Position numbers and translations under genes: made by a program. This document shows positions 17,310 to 26,159 of a stretch of 33,660 bases of DNA, in pieces. Position 1 is the stretch's first letter. Every line of letters begins with the position of its first letter. Source of the DNA: Planctomycetota bacterium (GTDB lineage: Bacteria > Planctomycetota > UBA1135 > GCA-002748355); contig JAGQQW010000030.1 of the NCBI GenBank assembly GCA_020426005.1, positions 1 to 33,660 on the forward strand, written 5' to 3'. The notes beneath the pieces were generated by a model. The model saw only the letters and a program-made list of their open reading frames with translations. It did no database searches and was not told the DNA's origin.

Positions 17310-18287
17310 ATGCTCTTGGTCCTCGCTCCACTGCCGCACCTCGATCGCGTGCAGTTCGTCGAGCGGCTCGATCACGCCGGCCCTGTTCACGAGGTGCACG
17401 CCGCACACTTCGAGCCTGGCGGTGCCGGCTTGGTCGCGCTGCGGGCTGCGCGTGCACTCGGATTGCGTGCGCGCCTCGTCGCGTTCCGGGGGCCCGGAAG
17501 TCTCGGCGACCTGATCGCGACTTCGTGCAGCTCCGAATCGATCGATGTCGCGTGGCTATCGATGGCGGCGCCGACGCCGATGCGGGCGATCTACCACGGA
17601 TGCGACGCGAGCGGAGCGATGTCGCGTCACGTCTACCGGGAACACCCGCCTCGACTCTCGGACACCGAACTGCGCTCCTACCTCTCGCGGTTCGAGCGCG
17701 AACTCGACAGCGAACTCGACAGCGAACTCGGCAGCGAACTCGGCGGGAGGGACGAACCAGGCGCCATGCCGGCCGTCGATGGCGTCCTCGTTTGCGAAAC
17801 GAATGCCATGCAGGGCAGTCTCGCGATCGTGTTCGAAGAACTGGTTCATCGAGTGCGGGATCGCGGTCTGCCGTGGATGCTCGTGACGTCCCTGCGAGCG
17901 AGCGCGCTTCGCGCTCTCGGGCCCGCGATGGTGTTCGAGGACCGCAAGCTCGGCGAAGGAGACGCCATCCCGGATCCTGGCGACTCTCGTGGCGGGAATA
18001 CGGCGCTGCTGTTGCGGGACGCGCACGACGATTTCCACGTCGAACTTCCCCACGTCGAGCTCGATCTCGATGTTCCCAAGCCAGGAGATCGGGGAGGCGA
18101 AGCGCCCCTCGAAGCGGCGGCGATCGCGTATCACCTACGCCGCACACAGGGGTGGCCCGAGCGCATGGCGTCGTGCTTCGCTGCTGCGGCCGCGGTTGCA
18201 CAAACGCGCAAGCAACTCGGTGGCCGACTCGCGATGAGTGAGATCGACGGTTTCTTCAGTCAGGTGCGTGCGCGCGAGATCGCCTGA
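17310..18287 (+). CDS. PfkB/ribokinase-like protein, degenerate active site
   Basis: A 325-residue protein with the layout of PfkB-family sugar kinases. The N-terminal pattern GGAGLVALRAARALGLRARLVA matches the first PfkB signature, a lid-like stretch follows, and the C-terminal third is Ala-rich and helical. The second signature, normally DTxGAGD with the catalytic Asp, is not present; KPGDRGGEAPLEAAAIAYHL sits where it should be. Kinase activity is therefore doubtful, and it may be a pseudokinase or bind a sugar or nucleoside. Residues about 131-146 are a four-residue tandem repeat (ELDS, ELDS, ELGS, ELGG) coded by a 12 bp DNA repeat. It lies between the lipoprotein gene and the debranching-type gene, all on the plus strand. 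GGAG lies about 17 nt before the ATG, rather far. Confidence 0.6.
   Translation: MLLVLAPLPHLDRVQFVERLDHAGPVHEVHAAHFEPGGAGLVALRAARALGLRARLVAFRGPGSLGDLIATSCSSESIDVAWLSMAAPTPMRAIYHGCDASGAMSRHVYREHPPRLSDTELRSYLSRFERELDSELDSELGSELGGRDEPGAMPAVDGVLVCETNAMQGSLAIVFEELVHRVRDRGLPWMLVTSLRASALRALGPAMVFEDRKLGEGDAIPDPGDSRGGNTALLLRDAHDDFHVELPHVELDLDVPKPGDRGGEAPLEAAAIAYHLRRTQGWPERMASCFAAAAAVAQTRKQLGGRLAMSEIDGFFSQVRAREIA
17699..17746 (+). repeat. 12 bp tandem repeat, four copies, in frame
   Basis: Unit CGAACTCGACAG, with copies at 17699, 17711, 17723 and 17735; copies 3 and 4 have one and two changes. It codes ELDS-type tetrapeptides within the PfkB-like gene. Length changes by unit would keep the frame. Confidence 0.9.
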
Positions 18288-18398
18288 ACCGCACCTCGAT
18301 CCGACGGTGTTGTTCTCGGCGAACGTTGTGCGCGGCAACGTCTCGCATTTCGCGCGCGAGGTGCGAGGATACGTGCACTGCAGTCGAACCGACGCGCG

Positions 18399-21089
18399 AT
18401 GACCGGATTTACGATACAGCTCGTTTCTGAGGCGGGTGCCGAGACCGACGCCTTGCGCGCCGCTCTGTCGACGCGTCTCGAACTCGCTTGGGCGGAGACA
18501 CTTCCCGAAGCACTCGAAGAGGTCGAGCTGCTCTGGGTGCATGCGGGTCCTGGTGAGAGCGGTCCCGCGCTCGGGAAGACCGCAGCCCAGTTGTTGCGCG
18601 CATGGGTTCTCGGCGGCGGCCGCCTGCTTCTCACCGGTGCGCCCGCGGCGTGGGTCGGTCCGCTCGGATTCGAAGCATCACCACCCGAGGTCCGCAGTCG
18701 CACGTGGCAGGGTCCACTCCGGACTCACGATCGTCTCGGGATCGCTCCTTACGTCGATCATCCGCTGTTCGAACGCTTTCCCGGAGGCGTCTACTTGCGT
18801 CGGCCTGCTGGCGCGTGCCAAGTCGGCGGTGCGTTCTGGTCGCGTGGGACGCGCCCTCGCGGCGGTCGGTTGATCGGTGTGGAGAAGGTGTTCCTGGCCG
18901 TGCAGGCCGAGACCGGGCTACTCGTCGAATACACACCCGGGACGGGGCGGATTCTGGCGCTCGGCGCACACCTCGTCTTCGAAGACGCACGTCCGAGTGA
19001 AGACCCGTTCGCCGAGAGTCGTGTGCGTTTCGCTGCGGACCTGTGTGAGTTCTTGGTGTTCGGTGAAGAGAACGCCGACTCCACGTGGCCCGAACTCGGA
19101 CGCGACCCGATACTCGAGCCGCGAAGCTTCGAGCCAGACGCCGACTCCATCGATGCCGAGGCCTTCGCCGTCCACGTCGACGAGAACGAATGGCAGGGCG
19201 TCAGCGAACTCGGTGGGTTCGAACTCTCCGATCGAAGCGGTGGGCTCTTGCTCGCGGACAGTCGCGGCGTTCGCGAGGTTTGGGATCTGCCATCGCGCAT
19301 GTTCGGCGAGTTCCGGCTCAGTGACGATCGCGGCAACGTGCTCGGAGCGAATGGCGCAACCGTGCGTATCGCGAGCAGCGCGGTGGAGCGCTGCTTCGAC
19401 GGGTTGTGTGAGACGTGGGGCGAAGCCGACGATGGATTCGTTTGGCAACTCGAAGCACGCGGGGCACGAGGGCTCGACGAGGGACAAGACGGCGAGTCCG
19501 TCGGGGACGAAACCGAGGGCGATGTCGAAGATCGCCTCGTACGTGTCGAGTTCCGATCCGACATGCGATTGCAATGGCCCTACCCGGCAGGCGTGACACG
19601 TCCCCATGTTGCGACGTCCAACGGCGAGCGGGTGTTGAGTCTGCAGGACGATGAAGGACGGCGCGGCGCGCGGCTCGCGTTTTCGCGCACGCCTGAGCGC
19701 GTGCGCTTGCAGCGTGCCGGCCGCGGCAACGGCGTTTCTTGCGAGGTCGAGTTCGTGCTCGCGCCGCAGGACCGCGTCTCGGCGCGTCTCACGTTCGATG
19801 CGCCGCGAACGTCGAGAATCGTCGTTTCGCCAACCGAACCGCGTCCCCGAGTCGACCTGGATCCTCAGCTGCGTACGCAGATCGAGCGTGCGAACATCGC
19901 GGTCGATCGCGCATTCGTCGATGTCGCGCCGCTCTCACGCGGACACGCGCAAGCGTTCGGTGGTTTGGCGAGGAGTCGCGGGTTTCGCGGTTACGTCGCG
20001 GGCCTCGACACGAGTCGTCCGGGATGGTGCGATGGGCGCCCGGGACCATCGTGGCTGTTCGCCCGCGATGCATACTGGACGATCCGGTCGATGTTGCCGT
20101 GGACCGGTCCCGATCGCGCGATGGCGACCTTGCAGACGATGGCGGCGTTCCAGGACGCACGTGGCGGGATCCCTCACGAAATCACGACTGCCGGTGTTGC
20201 GCACTACGATGCGACGGACGCGACACCGCTCTTCGTCGACGCGGTGGTGCGATTCGTCGAACATCACGAGGACGAGGGGGCTGCGATCGGTTTCTGGCCG
20301 CACGTCGAGCGCGCACTCGCGTGGGTGCTCGAGTCGGATCGTGACGGCGATTGCCTCTTGGAGAACGGACGTGGTCACGGCTTCGTCGAAGACGGACCCC
20401 TTGCTGCGTCGATCCACGTCGAACTCGGAGTCGTGTGCGCGCAGTACGCGGGCCTCGCAGCGGGTGCGCGCCTCGCGCAGCGTCTCGGCAAGGACGTACG
20501 CGCTGGCGAGTGGCAATCCGCGAGCAGTCGGATCGCCGAAATCGTCCACGAGAACTTCCTCGATCTCGACAGTGGCGGCTTCGCTTCGTTCATGCGGAGT
20601 GACGGCAGCTTCGTGCGACGAACCACGGCCCTCGGCATTCTGCCTTACGTCTTCGGGCTCGCGACCGACAACGCCGACGTCGAAGGTCTCGATCTCGCCA
20701 GTGCCACGGCGATCCTCGATGAGTTCGCGGAAGAACGCTTCGCGCGACCCGAGGGGCTGAGGTTCCTGCCGACGGACGACGTCGACTACGTGCGCGATGG
20801 ATATCAGTATGGCGCGTGCTGGCCATTGCTCGGTGCGTTGCTCGCTCTCGCCGAGTCCAGCATCGGACTCGAGGATCGCGCAAAGGCGCGTCTCGAGCGC
20901 CTCGCGACCGTGATGGCACCGGACGGTGCGATGCCCGAGATCGTCGACGGCACGGACGGATCGAGGATCGGCGTCTGTCGTCACCATGCGACGGCGTCCG
21001 CAGTCTGGCTCGGTGCGGTGGCAGAACTCTGGTTCGAGCCCCATTCGCAACCGACGAGCCGCGTCGCGGACGACTACGCGAGCGAGTAG
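18399..21089 (+). CDS. Glycogen-debranching-type (alpha/alpha)6 glycosidase-like protein
   Basis: An 896-residue protein with three parts. Residues 1-230 look like a class-I glutamine-amidotransferase-like (BPL_N or ThuA-like) flavodoxin fold (LLWVHAGPGES, GGGRLLLTG). Residues about 255-480 form a beta-sandwich like the N-domain of amylo-alpha-1,6-glucosidases. Residues about 490-890 form a six-hairpin toroid with WLFARDAYW (552-560), GGIPHEIT (589-596), HYDATDATPLF (602-612) and YQYGACWP (802-809), typical of glycogen-debranching or GH15/GH63-like barrels. It probably acts on an alpha-glucan or another oligosaccharide. The catalytic acid and base cannot be fixed from sequence alone. No signal peptide is seen, so it is cytoplasmic. 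It faces the glycosyltransferase run with no bases between the two stops (TAG then CTA). The ATG lacks a clear Shine-Dalgarno. Confidence 0.82.
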   Translation: MTGFTIQLVSEAGAETDALRAALSTRLELAWAETLPEALEEVELLWVHAGPGESGPALGKTAAQLLRAWVLGGGRLLLTGAPAAWVGPLGFEASPPEVRSRTWQGPLRTHDRLGIAPYVDHPLFERFPGGVYLRRPAGACQVGGAFWSRGTRPRGGRLIGVEKVFLAVQAETGLLVEYTPGTGRILALGAHLVFEDARPSEDPFAESRVRFAADLCEFLVFGEENADSTWPELGRDPILEPRSFEPDADSIDAEAFAVHVDENEWQGVSELGGFELSDRSGGLLLADSRGVREVWDLPSRMFGEFRLSDDRGNVLGANGATVRIASSAVERCFDGLCETWGEADDGFVWQLEARGARGLDEGQDGESVGDETEGDVEDRLVRVEFRSDMRLQWPYPAGVTRPHVATSNGERVLSLQDDEGRRGARLAFSRTPERVRLQRAGRGNGVSCEVEFVLAPQDRVSARLTFDAPRTSRIVVSPTEPRPRVDLDPQLRTQIERANIAVDRAFVDVAPLSRGHAQAFGGLARSRGFRGYVAGLDTSRPGWCDGRPGPSWLFARDAYWTIRSMLPWTGPDRAMATLQTMAAFQDARGGIPHEITTAGVAHYDATDATPLFVDAVVRFVEHHEDEGAAIGFWPHVERALAWVLESDRDGDCLLENGRGHGFVEDGPLAASIHVELGVVCAQYAGLAAGARLAQRLGKDVRAGEWQSASSRIAEIVHENFLDLDSGGFASFMRSDGSFVRRTTALGILPYVFGLATDNADVEGLDLASATAILDEFAEERFARPEGLRFLPTDDVDYVRDGYQYGACWPLLGALLALAESSIGLEDRAKARLERLATVMAPDGAMPEIVDGTDGSRIGVCRHHATASAVWLGAVAELWFEPHSQPTSRVADDYASE

Positions 21090-22067
21090 CTACACGCCGC
21101 GGCGCAGTAGTCGATCGAGGCGGCGGTAGAAGCGGCTGCCCTCGCGCAGCTTGCGTGCCGACTTGGCTCCGAAGTACTGACCGGAGTTCTCCGCGATCGA
21201 GAAGGTCCACGAGCGGAAGCGCCATGGCAGCTTCTTCCAGAAGCCCGGGATGCGCGCGTCGTTCTCGATCACTTCGCGATAGACGCGCGCTTGGTAGCGA
21301 ATGCAGCGGAGGAGTGCCTTCTTGGACTGGATCGTGTGTACGCCGAGCGTCTCGTGGAGATTGGAGTGATCCGCGTACGTACGCTTGAACTCGTACCAAG
21401 CCGAGTTGTCGTGGCTGTGCACGACCGCGGACCTCGGCTCGAACACGATGCGATGTCCGGCGAGGATCGCTCGCATGGACCAGTCGATGTCCTCTCCGAA
21501 CTTGCGTTCACGGAACGGAATCTCCTTCATCGCGCTACGCCGAACGGCCGAGTTGACGTTGTCGAATGCGATGCGTTGCAGCCGTTCGAGAGGGGGCAGC
21601 TTCCAGAATTCTTCGGGGTTCGTGATCTCCTGGATTCGAGGTTCGCTTCCCGCGGCGACCCAACCGGAGAGGCGGTGCCGAATGAACGGGTTCGCATCCT
21701 CGCGGGCGACTTGCCTGCCGAATGCGCCGACGACACGCGGGTCGTCGAAACAATCGACGAGTCTTTGCAGCCAATCCGTGTTCTCCGGCCGTGCGTCCTG
21801 GACGGTCAGAGCGACGATGTCTCCCTTGCAGAGTTCGATGCCACGATTGCGCGTCAGTCCGTGATTGAATTCTCGATTGGCGATCGTCACCAGCCTGACG
21901 GGTTGTGTCTCGAGAAACTCACGCGTGCCGTCCGTCGATCCGGAATCGATGACGACGATCTCGAATGGGCGATCGAGCTGCTGTGCCAGCAGCAAGCCGA
22001 GGTTCGTCCGAAACTCCTCTCCGCCGTTCCACGTCGGCACGAAGATGCTGACCGGGAGGTCGCTCAT
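21090..22067 (-). CDS. GT2 family glycosyltransferase, rhamnosyltransferase-like
   Basis: A 325-residue GT-A fold enzyme that should transfer a sugar from a nucleotide sugar to a growing glycan. Motifs are the N-terminal SIFVPTWNGG, DSGSTDGT (41-48), the HGLTRNRG turn (69-76), QDA (90-92) in place of the usual DXD, and GEDIDW (191-196) with the catalytic Asp region. QDA plus FGRQVAREDANP is typical of rhamnosyltransferase-like GT2 proteins such as RfbF/WbbL, so rhamnose is a guess for the donor. The ATG at 22067 overlaps the stop of the GT4 gene upstream (ATGA, 22064-22067), and the longer frame start at 22121 lies inside that gene. It ends the four-gene glycosyltransferase run. No membrane helix; it probably acts on the cytoplasmic face. 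Confidence 0.9.
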   Translation of the reverse strand: MSDLPVSIFVPTWNGGEEFRTNLGLLLAQQLDRPFEIVVIDSGSTDGTREFLETQPVRLVTIANREFNHGLTRNRGIELCKGDIVALTVQDARPENTDWLQRLVDCFDDPRVVGAFGRQVAREDANPFIRHRLSGWVAAGSEPRIQEITNPEEFWKLPPLERLQRIAFDNVNSAVRRSAMKEIPFRERKFGEDIDWSMRAILAGHRIVFEPRSAVVHSHDNSAWYEFKRTYADHSNLHETLGVHTIQSKKALLRCIRYQARVYREVIENDARIPGFWKKLPWRFRSWTFSIAENSGQYFGAKSARKLREGSRFYRRLDRLLRRGV

Positions 22068-23332
22068 GTCCGCACTTCGCGATGCAGCCGCAGGTAGTGG
22101 TCGAGGGTTTCGCGCGCGCAATCGTCGATACAGCGAATGCGCGTCGCATTCGCGACGAGGTTCGCGCGCAACTCCGGTTCGTCGGTGACGCGTTCGATTG
22201 CGCGCGCCAGATCCTGCGCATCACCGGGACGGAAACCGAGCGCGAAGCCCTGCGCGACGGCCTCGCTCATCGCGCCGTGATCGCTCGCGACGACCGGCAA
22301 GCCCGCGAGCGCACCTTCCCGAATCGTGAGACAGAAGCTCTCCCACCAGATCGATGGAACGACCAAGACATCGAGATCCGCGAGGATGCGCGGCAAATCC
22401 TCGTGGGCGTACGAGCCAGCGAACGTGCAGCGAACGCTTCCGGCTGCCTCGCGCAATCGATCGCCGTACGAAGTATCCCCGTGGAAGTTCGCGACCTCAC
22501 CGTGCACGACGAGCTCGAGTTCGTCGCGTGCGAGGATCGCCATCGCATTGGCCAGAATGTGAACGCCCTTCGATGGCAGCACCGTGCCGACGAAGCCGAT
22601 CCTTCGCACGGCCCTCGTGCGGGGAGGTGCCACGAGGAGCGAGCGATCGAGTCCGTGCTCGATCGTCACGTGTCGATGCGGGTCGAGCCCGAGTGTCGCG
22701 AACGTAGCGCGATGGAAATCCGACGGGCTGATCAACAAGTCGCAGGATGCGAGCACGCGCCGGATCTCGGCTTCCCAGCGCGCGAGATGGGCCGCGGAAA
22801 GGGCACGCGAAGCCGCGTTGCCGATCGGTAGCAAGTGTGGCCAGAGCTTCGAGAGGCACGGCAAGCAGCGCGAGCGATCGAGGTCCGCGCAGATCTCGAG
22901 AGTTTCGGGATGGATTCGTTGGCCGCGCGGACAGACGAGCCAGTGGTCGTGCAGCGTCAAGACGACGGGCAGGCCACGTCCCTTCGCGAGTTCGACGCAA
23001 CGCGTCGAAAGCGCCGACAAGTGGTGCACGTGCACGATGTCGGGGTGCACGTCGTCGAGCCAATCACCGAAACGCGCATCGATCTTGGGGTGGACGTAGA
23101 GGCGATCGAACCGATCGAAGTCGCCGAATCCGTACGTCACGCGCCGGACCGCGACGCCGTCGTGGACGTCGTCCGCGATCGAGAAGTCCGCGCGACCGGT
23201 GCCGCGTTCCCCTGCAAAGACCACATTGTCGTGACCGAGCCGTCTCGAGGCACGCGCAAGGTCGCGCACGTGGAGCTGGGTTCCGCCGCGGCTTGCGGGC
23301 AAGTAGTCGCTGATGACGTGGGCGATCCTCAT
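22064..23332 (-). CDS. GT4 family glycosyltransferase with Cys4 insertion
   Basis: A 422-residue GT-B retaining enzyme. The N-terminal domain starts RIAHVISDYLP with a GGTQ glycine turn (16-19). The C-terminal domain has GTVLPSKG with Lys255 for the donor phosphates and the EX7E pair Glu331/Glu339 in ESFCLTIRE. Between the domains' early strands lie four cysteines, C134, C148, C156 and C159 (C-x13-C-x7-C-x2-C), a likely metal-binding loop shared with its three neighbours. The ATG at 23332 overlaps the stop of the preceding gene by ATGA, which rules out the longer Arg-rich frame to 23482. It is third in the run and is itself coupled to the GT2 gene. Donor and acceptor are unknown. Confidence 0.92.
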   Translation of the reverse strand: MRIAHVISDYLPASRGGTQLHVRDLARASRRLGHDNVVFAGERGTGRADFSIADDVHDGVAVRRVTYGFGDFDRFDRLYVHPKIDARFGDWLDDVHPDIVHVHHLSALSTRCVELAKGRGLPVVLTLHDHWLVCPRGQRIHPETLEICADLDRSRCLPCLSKLWPHLLPIGNAASRALSAAHLARWEAEIRRVLASCDLLISPSDFHRATFATLGLDPHRHVTIEHGLDRSLLVAPPRTRAVRRIGFVGTVLPSKGVHILANAMAILARDELELVVHGEVANFHGDTSYGDRLREAAGSVRCTFAGSYAHEDLPRILADLDVLVVPSIWWESFCLTIREGALAGLPVVASDHGAMSEAVAQGFALGFRPGDAQDLARAIERVTDEPELRANLVANATRIRCIDDCARETLDHYLRLHREVRT

Positions 23333-24591
23333 CGTGGACTCAGGAGTGCGCGATAGCGCGCTTCTTGGTCTGCGCAGTCGCGCTCGATGGTCTTGAACAC
23401 CGGCATGCTGGAGCGTAGCCGTTGCAGGAGCCCTTCCTCGTCGATCAGGCGACGCAGCGCGGCGAACAACGAGTCCGAGCAACCGATCTCGAAGTGGAGC
23501 CCGTTCTTCTCGTGCTCGACGAACTCGGCCATTCCGCCAACGCCACTCGCGACGACCGGCACTCCGGACGAGAAGGCTTCGTGAATCGTGATCGGAGAGT
23601 TCTCGTACCAGAGGGACGGAACGACGAGGACGTCGATCCCTGCGAGGATGTCGGCGACGCGTGTGTTGTCGTAACGGCCTTCGAACGAAATGCGAGGATG
23701 ACGCGCGAGGTCGCGCAAGCGCTCGACATACTGAGGGAAATACTCGAGGACGCCGTGCAACTCGAGGCTGGCTTCGTCGTCACCGAGGCGGTTCATCGCT
23801 TCGATCAAGACGTGGATGCCCTTCCACTCGGCGAGTGTGCCGAGAAACCCGATGCGCAGATGGTCCGCATCGTCGTGAGGGCCGCGCCGAAGCGTGTGTG
23901 GAGGGCTTCCGTTGTCCGATGCGATGATCTTCTCGGCGGCGATCAGGCCGGCTTCGACGAAGCGCTCGCGCAAGAAGTGCGAAGGGCTCACGAAGAGGTC
24001 GACGTTCTCCAGTGCCGCCCGCACCGTGGCGTCGCGCGCCAGCCATGCATCGATCCACTCGCGTTCCCCCGTGCCGGCCTTGGGGGCCGGGCAGCACGTC
24101 TTCGCACATGCGGCGCACGCGGCGGCTTCGGGGCCGGCGCACAGTTCGTAACCAGGCCGGACCAGCCAGCCGTTGTGCACGCAGAGCAGCCAGAACTCGT
24201 GCAACGTGTACACGATCGGCAATCCGTGTCGCTTCGCGATCGCGAGGTCGTTCAGGGAGTGCTGGCACAAGTGCTGAACGTGGACGACGTCCGGTGCGAA
24301 CTCCTCGAGCACGCGCTCGAACTGCGCCTCCTTCTCGGGATCCAGATAGCTGTTCTCGAAGTCCGTGAAGGCGTTGTTGTGGACAGCCTCGAAGACGCGA
24401 AGACCATCGAGGTCCTTCTCACGCAGAGTCGACTGGGGCTCGCCGTGATACGCCTCGGTCGCGAAGACGGCGACGTGGTGGCCGCGTGCCTTCATGCCGC
24501 GGGCCAGGTGCTCCGTGTAGAGCTCCGTGCCGGCGACGTGTCGTGGGACGAACTGATGGACGACGTACAGGATTCGGAGCGCGTCGGTCAT
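23329..24591 (-). CDS. GT4 family glycosyltransferase with Cys4 insertion
   Basis: A 420-residue GT-B retaining enzyme. It starts RILYVVHQFVPRHVAGTE, with GFLGTLAEWKG (Lys257) and the EX7E pair Glu330/Glu338 in ENSPITIHE. The cysteine loop is C137, C151, C159 and C162, the same x13, x7, x2 spacing as the next gene, with two extra cysteines at 166-167. The ATG at 24591 overlaps the preceding stop (ATGA, 24588-24591). The in-frame extension up to 25086 is Arg/Ser-rich, lies inside the upstream gene and is not coding. It is second in the run. The closest relative in the window by its start and EN-type EX7E is the divergent GT4 at 26160. The donor sugar is unknown. Confidence 0.92.
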   Translation of the reverse strand: MTDALRILYVVHQFVPRHVAGTELYTEHLARGMKARGHHVAVFATEAYHGEPQSTLREKDLDGLRVFEAVHNNAFTDFENSYLDPEKEAQFERVLEEFAPDVVHVQHLCQHSLNDLAIAKRHGLPIVYTLHEFWLLCVHNGWLVRPGYELCAGPEAAACAACAKTCCPAPKAGTGEREWIDAWLARDATVRAALENVDLFVSPSHFLRERFVEAGLIAAEKIIASDNGSPPHTLRRGPHDDADHLRIGFLGTLAEWKGIHVLIEAMNRLGDDEASLELHGVLEYFPQYVERLRDLARHPRISFEGRYDNTRVADILAGIDVLVVPSLWYENSPITIHEAFSSGVPVVASGVGGMAEFVEHEKNGLHFEIGCSDSLFAALRRLIDEEGLLQRLRSSMPVFKTIERDCADQEARYRALLSPR

Positions 24592-26057
24592 GACTGTCCG
24601 ATCGAACGGAGGAGGCGTTCGTAGGCTTGCCGAAGTTCCTGCAGCCGTGCTTCTTCCTGCGCGGCCTTCCGAAACGCGTCCTCGGCGTCCTTCCGCGTGC
24701 CCTTCAGCTCTGCCTCCGCGCTGCGTTTCATCGCGTCGAGCCAGCGTGCGCGATCTTCGAAGCCGCGACGAATGCGAGCCGCGGCGATCTTCGCCCCGTA
24801 GTCGACAGGTATTCGGGACTTGGGCGGAGTACGACTCGCCTCGTAGATCGCCTCGAGTCGCTCCACATGATCGTCGAGCGACATGCCGGCGGACGCGCAG
24901 GCCCGTCGCATCGCTTCGAGTCGCGAACGATCTGCGGCAAGTGCCTCGAGTGTTCGTGCGAGGTCGTTCGCATCTCCGGCCGCGAACGTCGCGCCGGCTT
25001 CGCCGAGACGCTCGGGAGGAGCGCCACGCGCGCTCGCGACGACCGGAATCCCGAGTGCGAGCGCTTCGTCGACGACGAAGGACCACGACTCGTGCGCGAG
25101 ACTCGGGAACACCGCGACGTCCGCGGCCATGCTGCGGAGTTCGTCGCTCGTGAAGGACTCGCGCCGATCGACCTTCACGCCGCGCTCACGCAGCCGCTCG
25201 ATCGAAGCTTCGATGCGCGCGCGATACGTGGCATCGTCGGCGCGCCCCCAAAGGCTCAGCGAAACGGCCGAGGGTAGTTTCTCGAGCGCGTCGAGCAGCA
25301 CGTGCGGGCCCTTGTAGTCCAAGAGGTGTCCCCAGTGCGCGACGCGCAAGGTGTTCTCGCCCGGCGTGGTTTCGGTCGTTGGCGTTGGCGGAGCGAGGCG
25401 CGGGTGTGGCAGGACCGTGATCGCTTCGGGTGGCAGGTTCGAGAAGCGCGAGAGCACGTCGCGATGGGCGTGGCTCGGAGCGATCACGCGCGTGCACGCT
25501 CGCGTCTCGGCGAGCATGTCGGTCGCGTAGGCTTCGATGTTGAGCGCCACGACGCCATCGTCCTGCCACGCGTCCCGTTGCACGCAGTGCAGACAGCTCG
25601 AGACGGCCAGCGGACGCTGGCAGAACGGTTCGCCGGGGCGTACGCGGAACAACCGCGGGCATGTCGCGGTGAGGTCGTGCGCCGTCAAGACGACGGGAAC
25701 GCCGCACGAGCCCACAGCGCGCACGATGCCGCGTGAGAGGCGCAGCCAATGATGCAGGTGCACGACATCGGGTGCTTCGTCGGCGACGAGGCGTGCGAGC
25801 GCGACTTCGATTTCGGGTTGGTCCCCATGATCCCAACGCTCGGCGTAGCTACCGAGTTGTGAGATGCGGTAGACGGTGGGGCGCCCTTCGGAGCGATCGG
25901 TCGCCACGAATCCGTCGTACCGATCGCTGTAGCTGCCGACCGCGAGGACGACTCGGTACCCGCGTGCGATCTGGTGACGCGCGATCGCGTCGACGTAGCG
26001 TTCGGTTCCGCCGTCGTGCTCGGGCAGAAAACCGTGGACGGCATGCAGGATCTTCAC
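24588..26057 (-). CDS. GT4 family glycosyltransferase with coiled-coil tail
   Basis: A 489-residue GT-B enzyme and first gene of the four-gene run. It starts at GTG 26057 (MKILHAVHGFLPEHDGGTE). Donor-site residues are Lys249 in LLDYKG and the EX7E pair Glu323/Glu331 in ESWSFVVDE. The cysteine loop is C133, C146, C155 and C158. Residues about 430-485 add a charged, heptad-like helix (RARWLDAMKRSAEAE, then EEARLQELRQAYERLL) absent from the other three GT4 proteins. It is probably a coiled coil for oligomers or for binding a partner enzyme. Its promoter should lie in the 102 bp before the divergent GT4 gene, but no clear -10 is visible. Donor and acceptor are unknown. Confidence 0.92.
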   Translation of the reverse strand: MKILHAVHGFLPEHDGGTERYVDAIARHQIARGYRVVLAVGSYSDRYDGFVATDRSEGRPTVYRISQLGSYAERWDHGDQPEIEVALARLVADEAPDVVHLHHWLRLSRGIVRAVGSCGVPVVLTAHDLTATCPRLFRVRPGEPFCQRPLAVSSCLHCVQRDAWQDDGVVALNIEAYATDMLAETRACTRVIAPSHAHRDVLSRFSNLPPEAITVLPHPRLAPPTPTTETTPGENTLRVAHWGHLLDYKGPHVLLDALEKLPSAVSLSLWGRADDATYRARIEASIERLRERGVKVDRRESFTSDELRSMAADVAVFPSLAHESWSFVVDEALALGIPVVASARGAPPERLGEAGATFAAGDANDLARTLEALAADRSRLEAMRRACASAGMSLDDHVERLEAIYEASRTPPKSRIPVDYGAKIAAARIRRGFEDRARWLDAMKRSAEAELKGTRKDAEDAFRKAAQEEARLQELRQAYERLLRSIGQS

Positions 26058-26159
26058 GGCATGCGAGTCTGCTCGGGCAACGTGGGGCGGTCAAGAAGAA
26101 GCGCGCCTCGGGCCCGGTTTCGGGAACGACTTTGGATCCGGTCGGATTTCCCGTTTGTA

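Noticed and set aside
17699..17746. 12 bp repeats as a CRISPR array
   Set aside because: Units are contiguous with no spacers, in frame within a gene, and no cas gene is present.
17044..18201. Minus-strand frame of 385 codons opposite the lipoprotein and PfkB-like genes
   Set aside because: Extremely Arg/Ser-rich with no motif, typical of an antisense frame in GC-rich DNA.
24592..25086. N-terminal 165-residue extension of the second GT4 gene
   Set aside because: It lies inside the upstream GT4 gene, is Arg/Ser-rich, and the ATGA overlap at 24588-24591 gives a better start.
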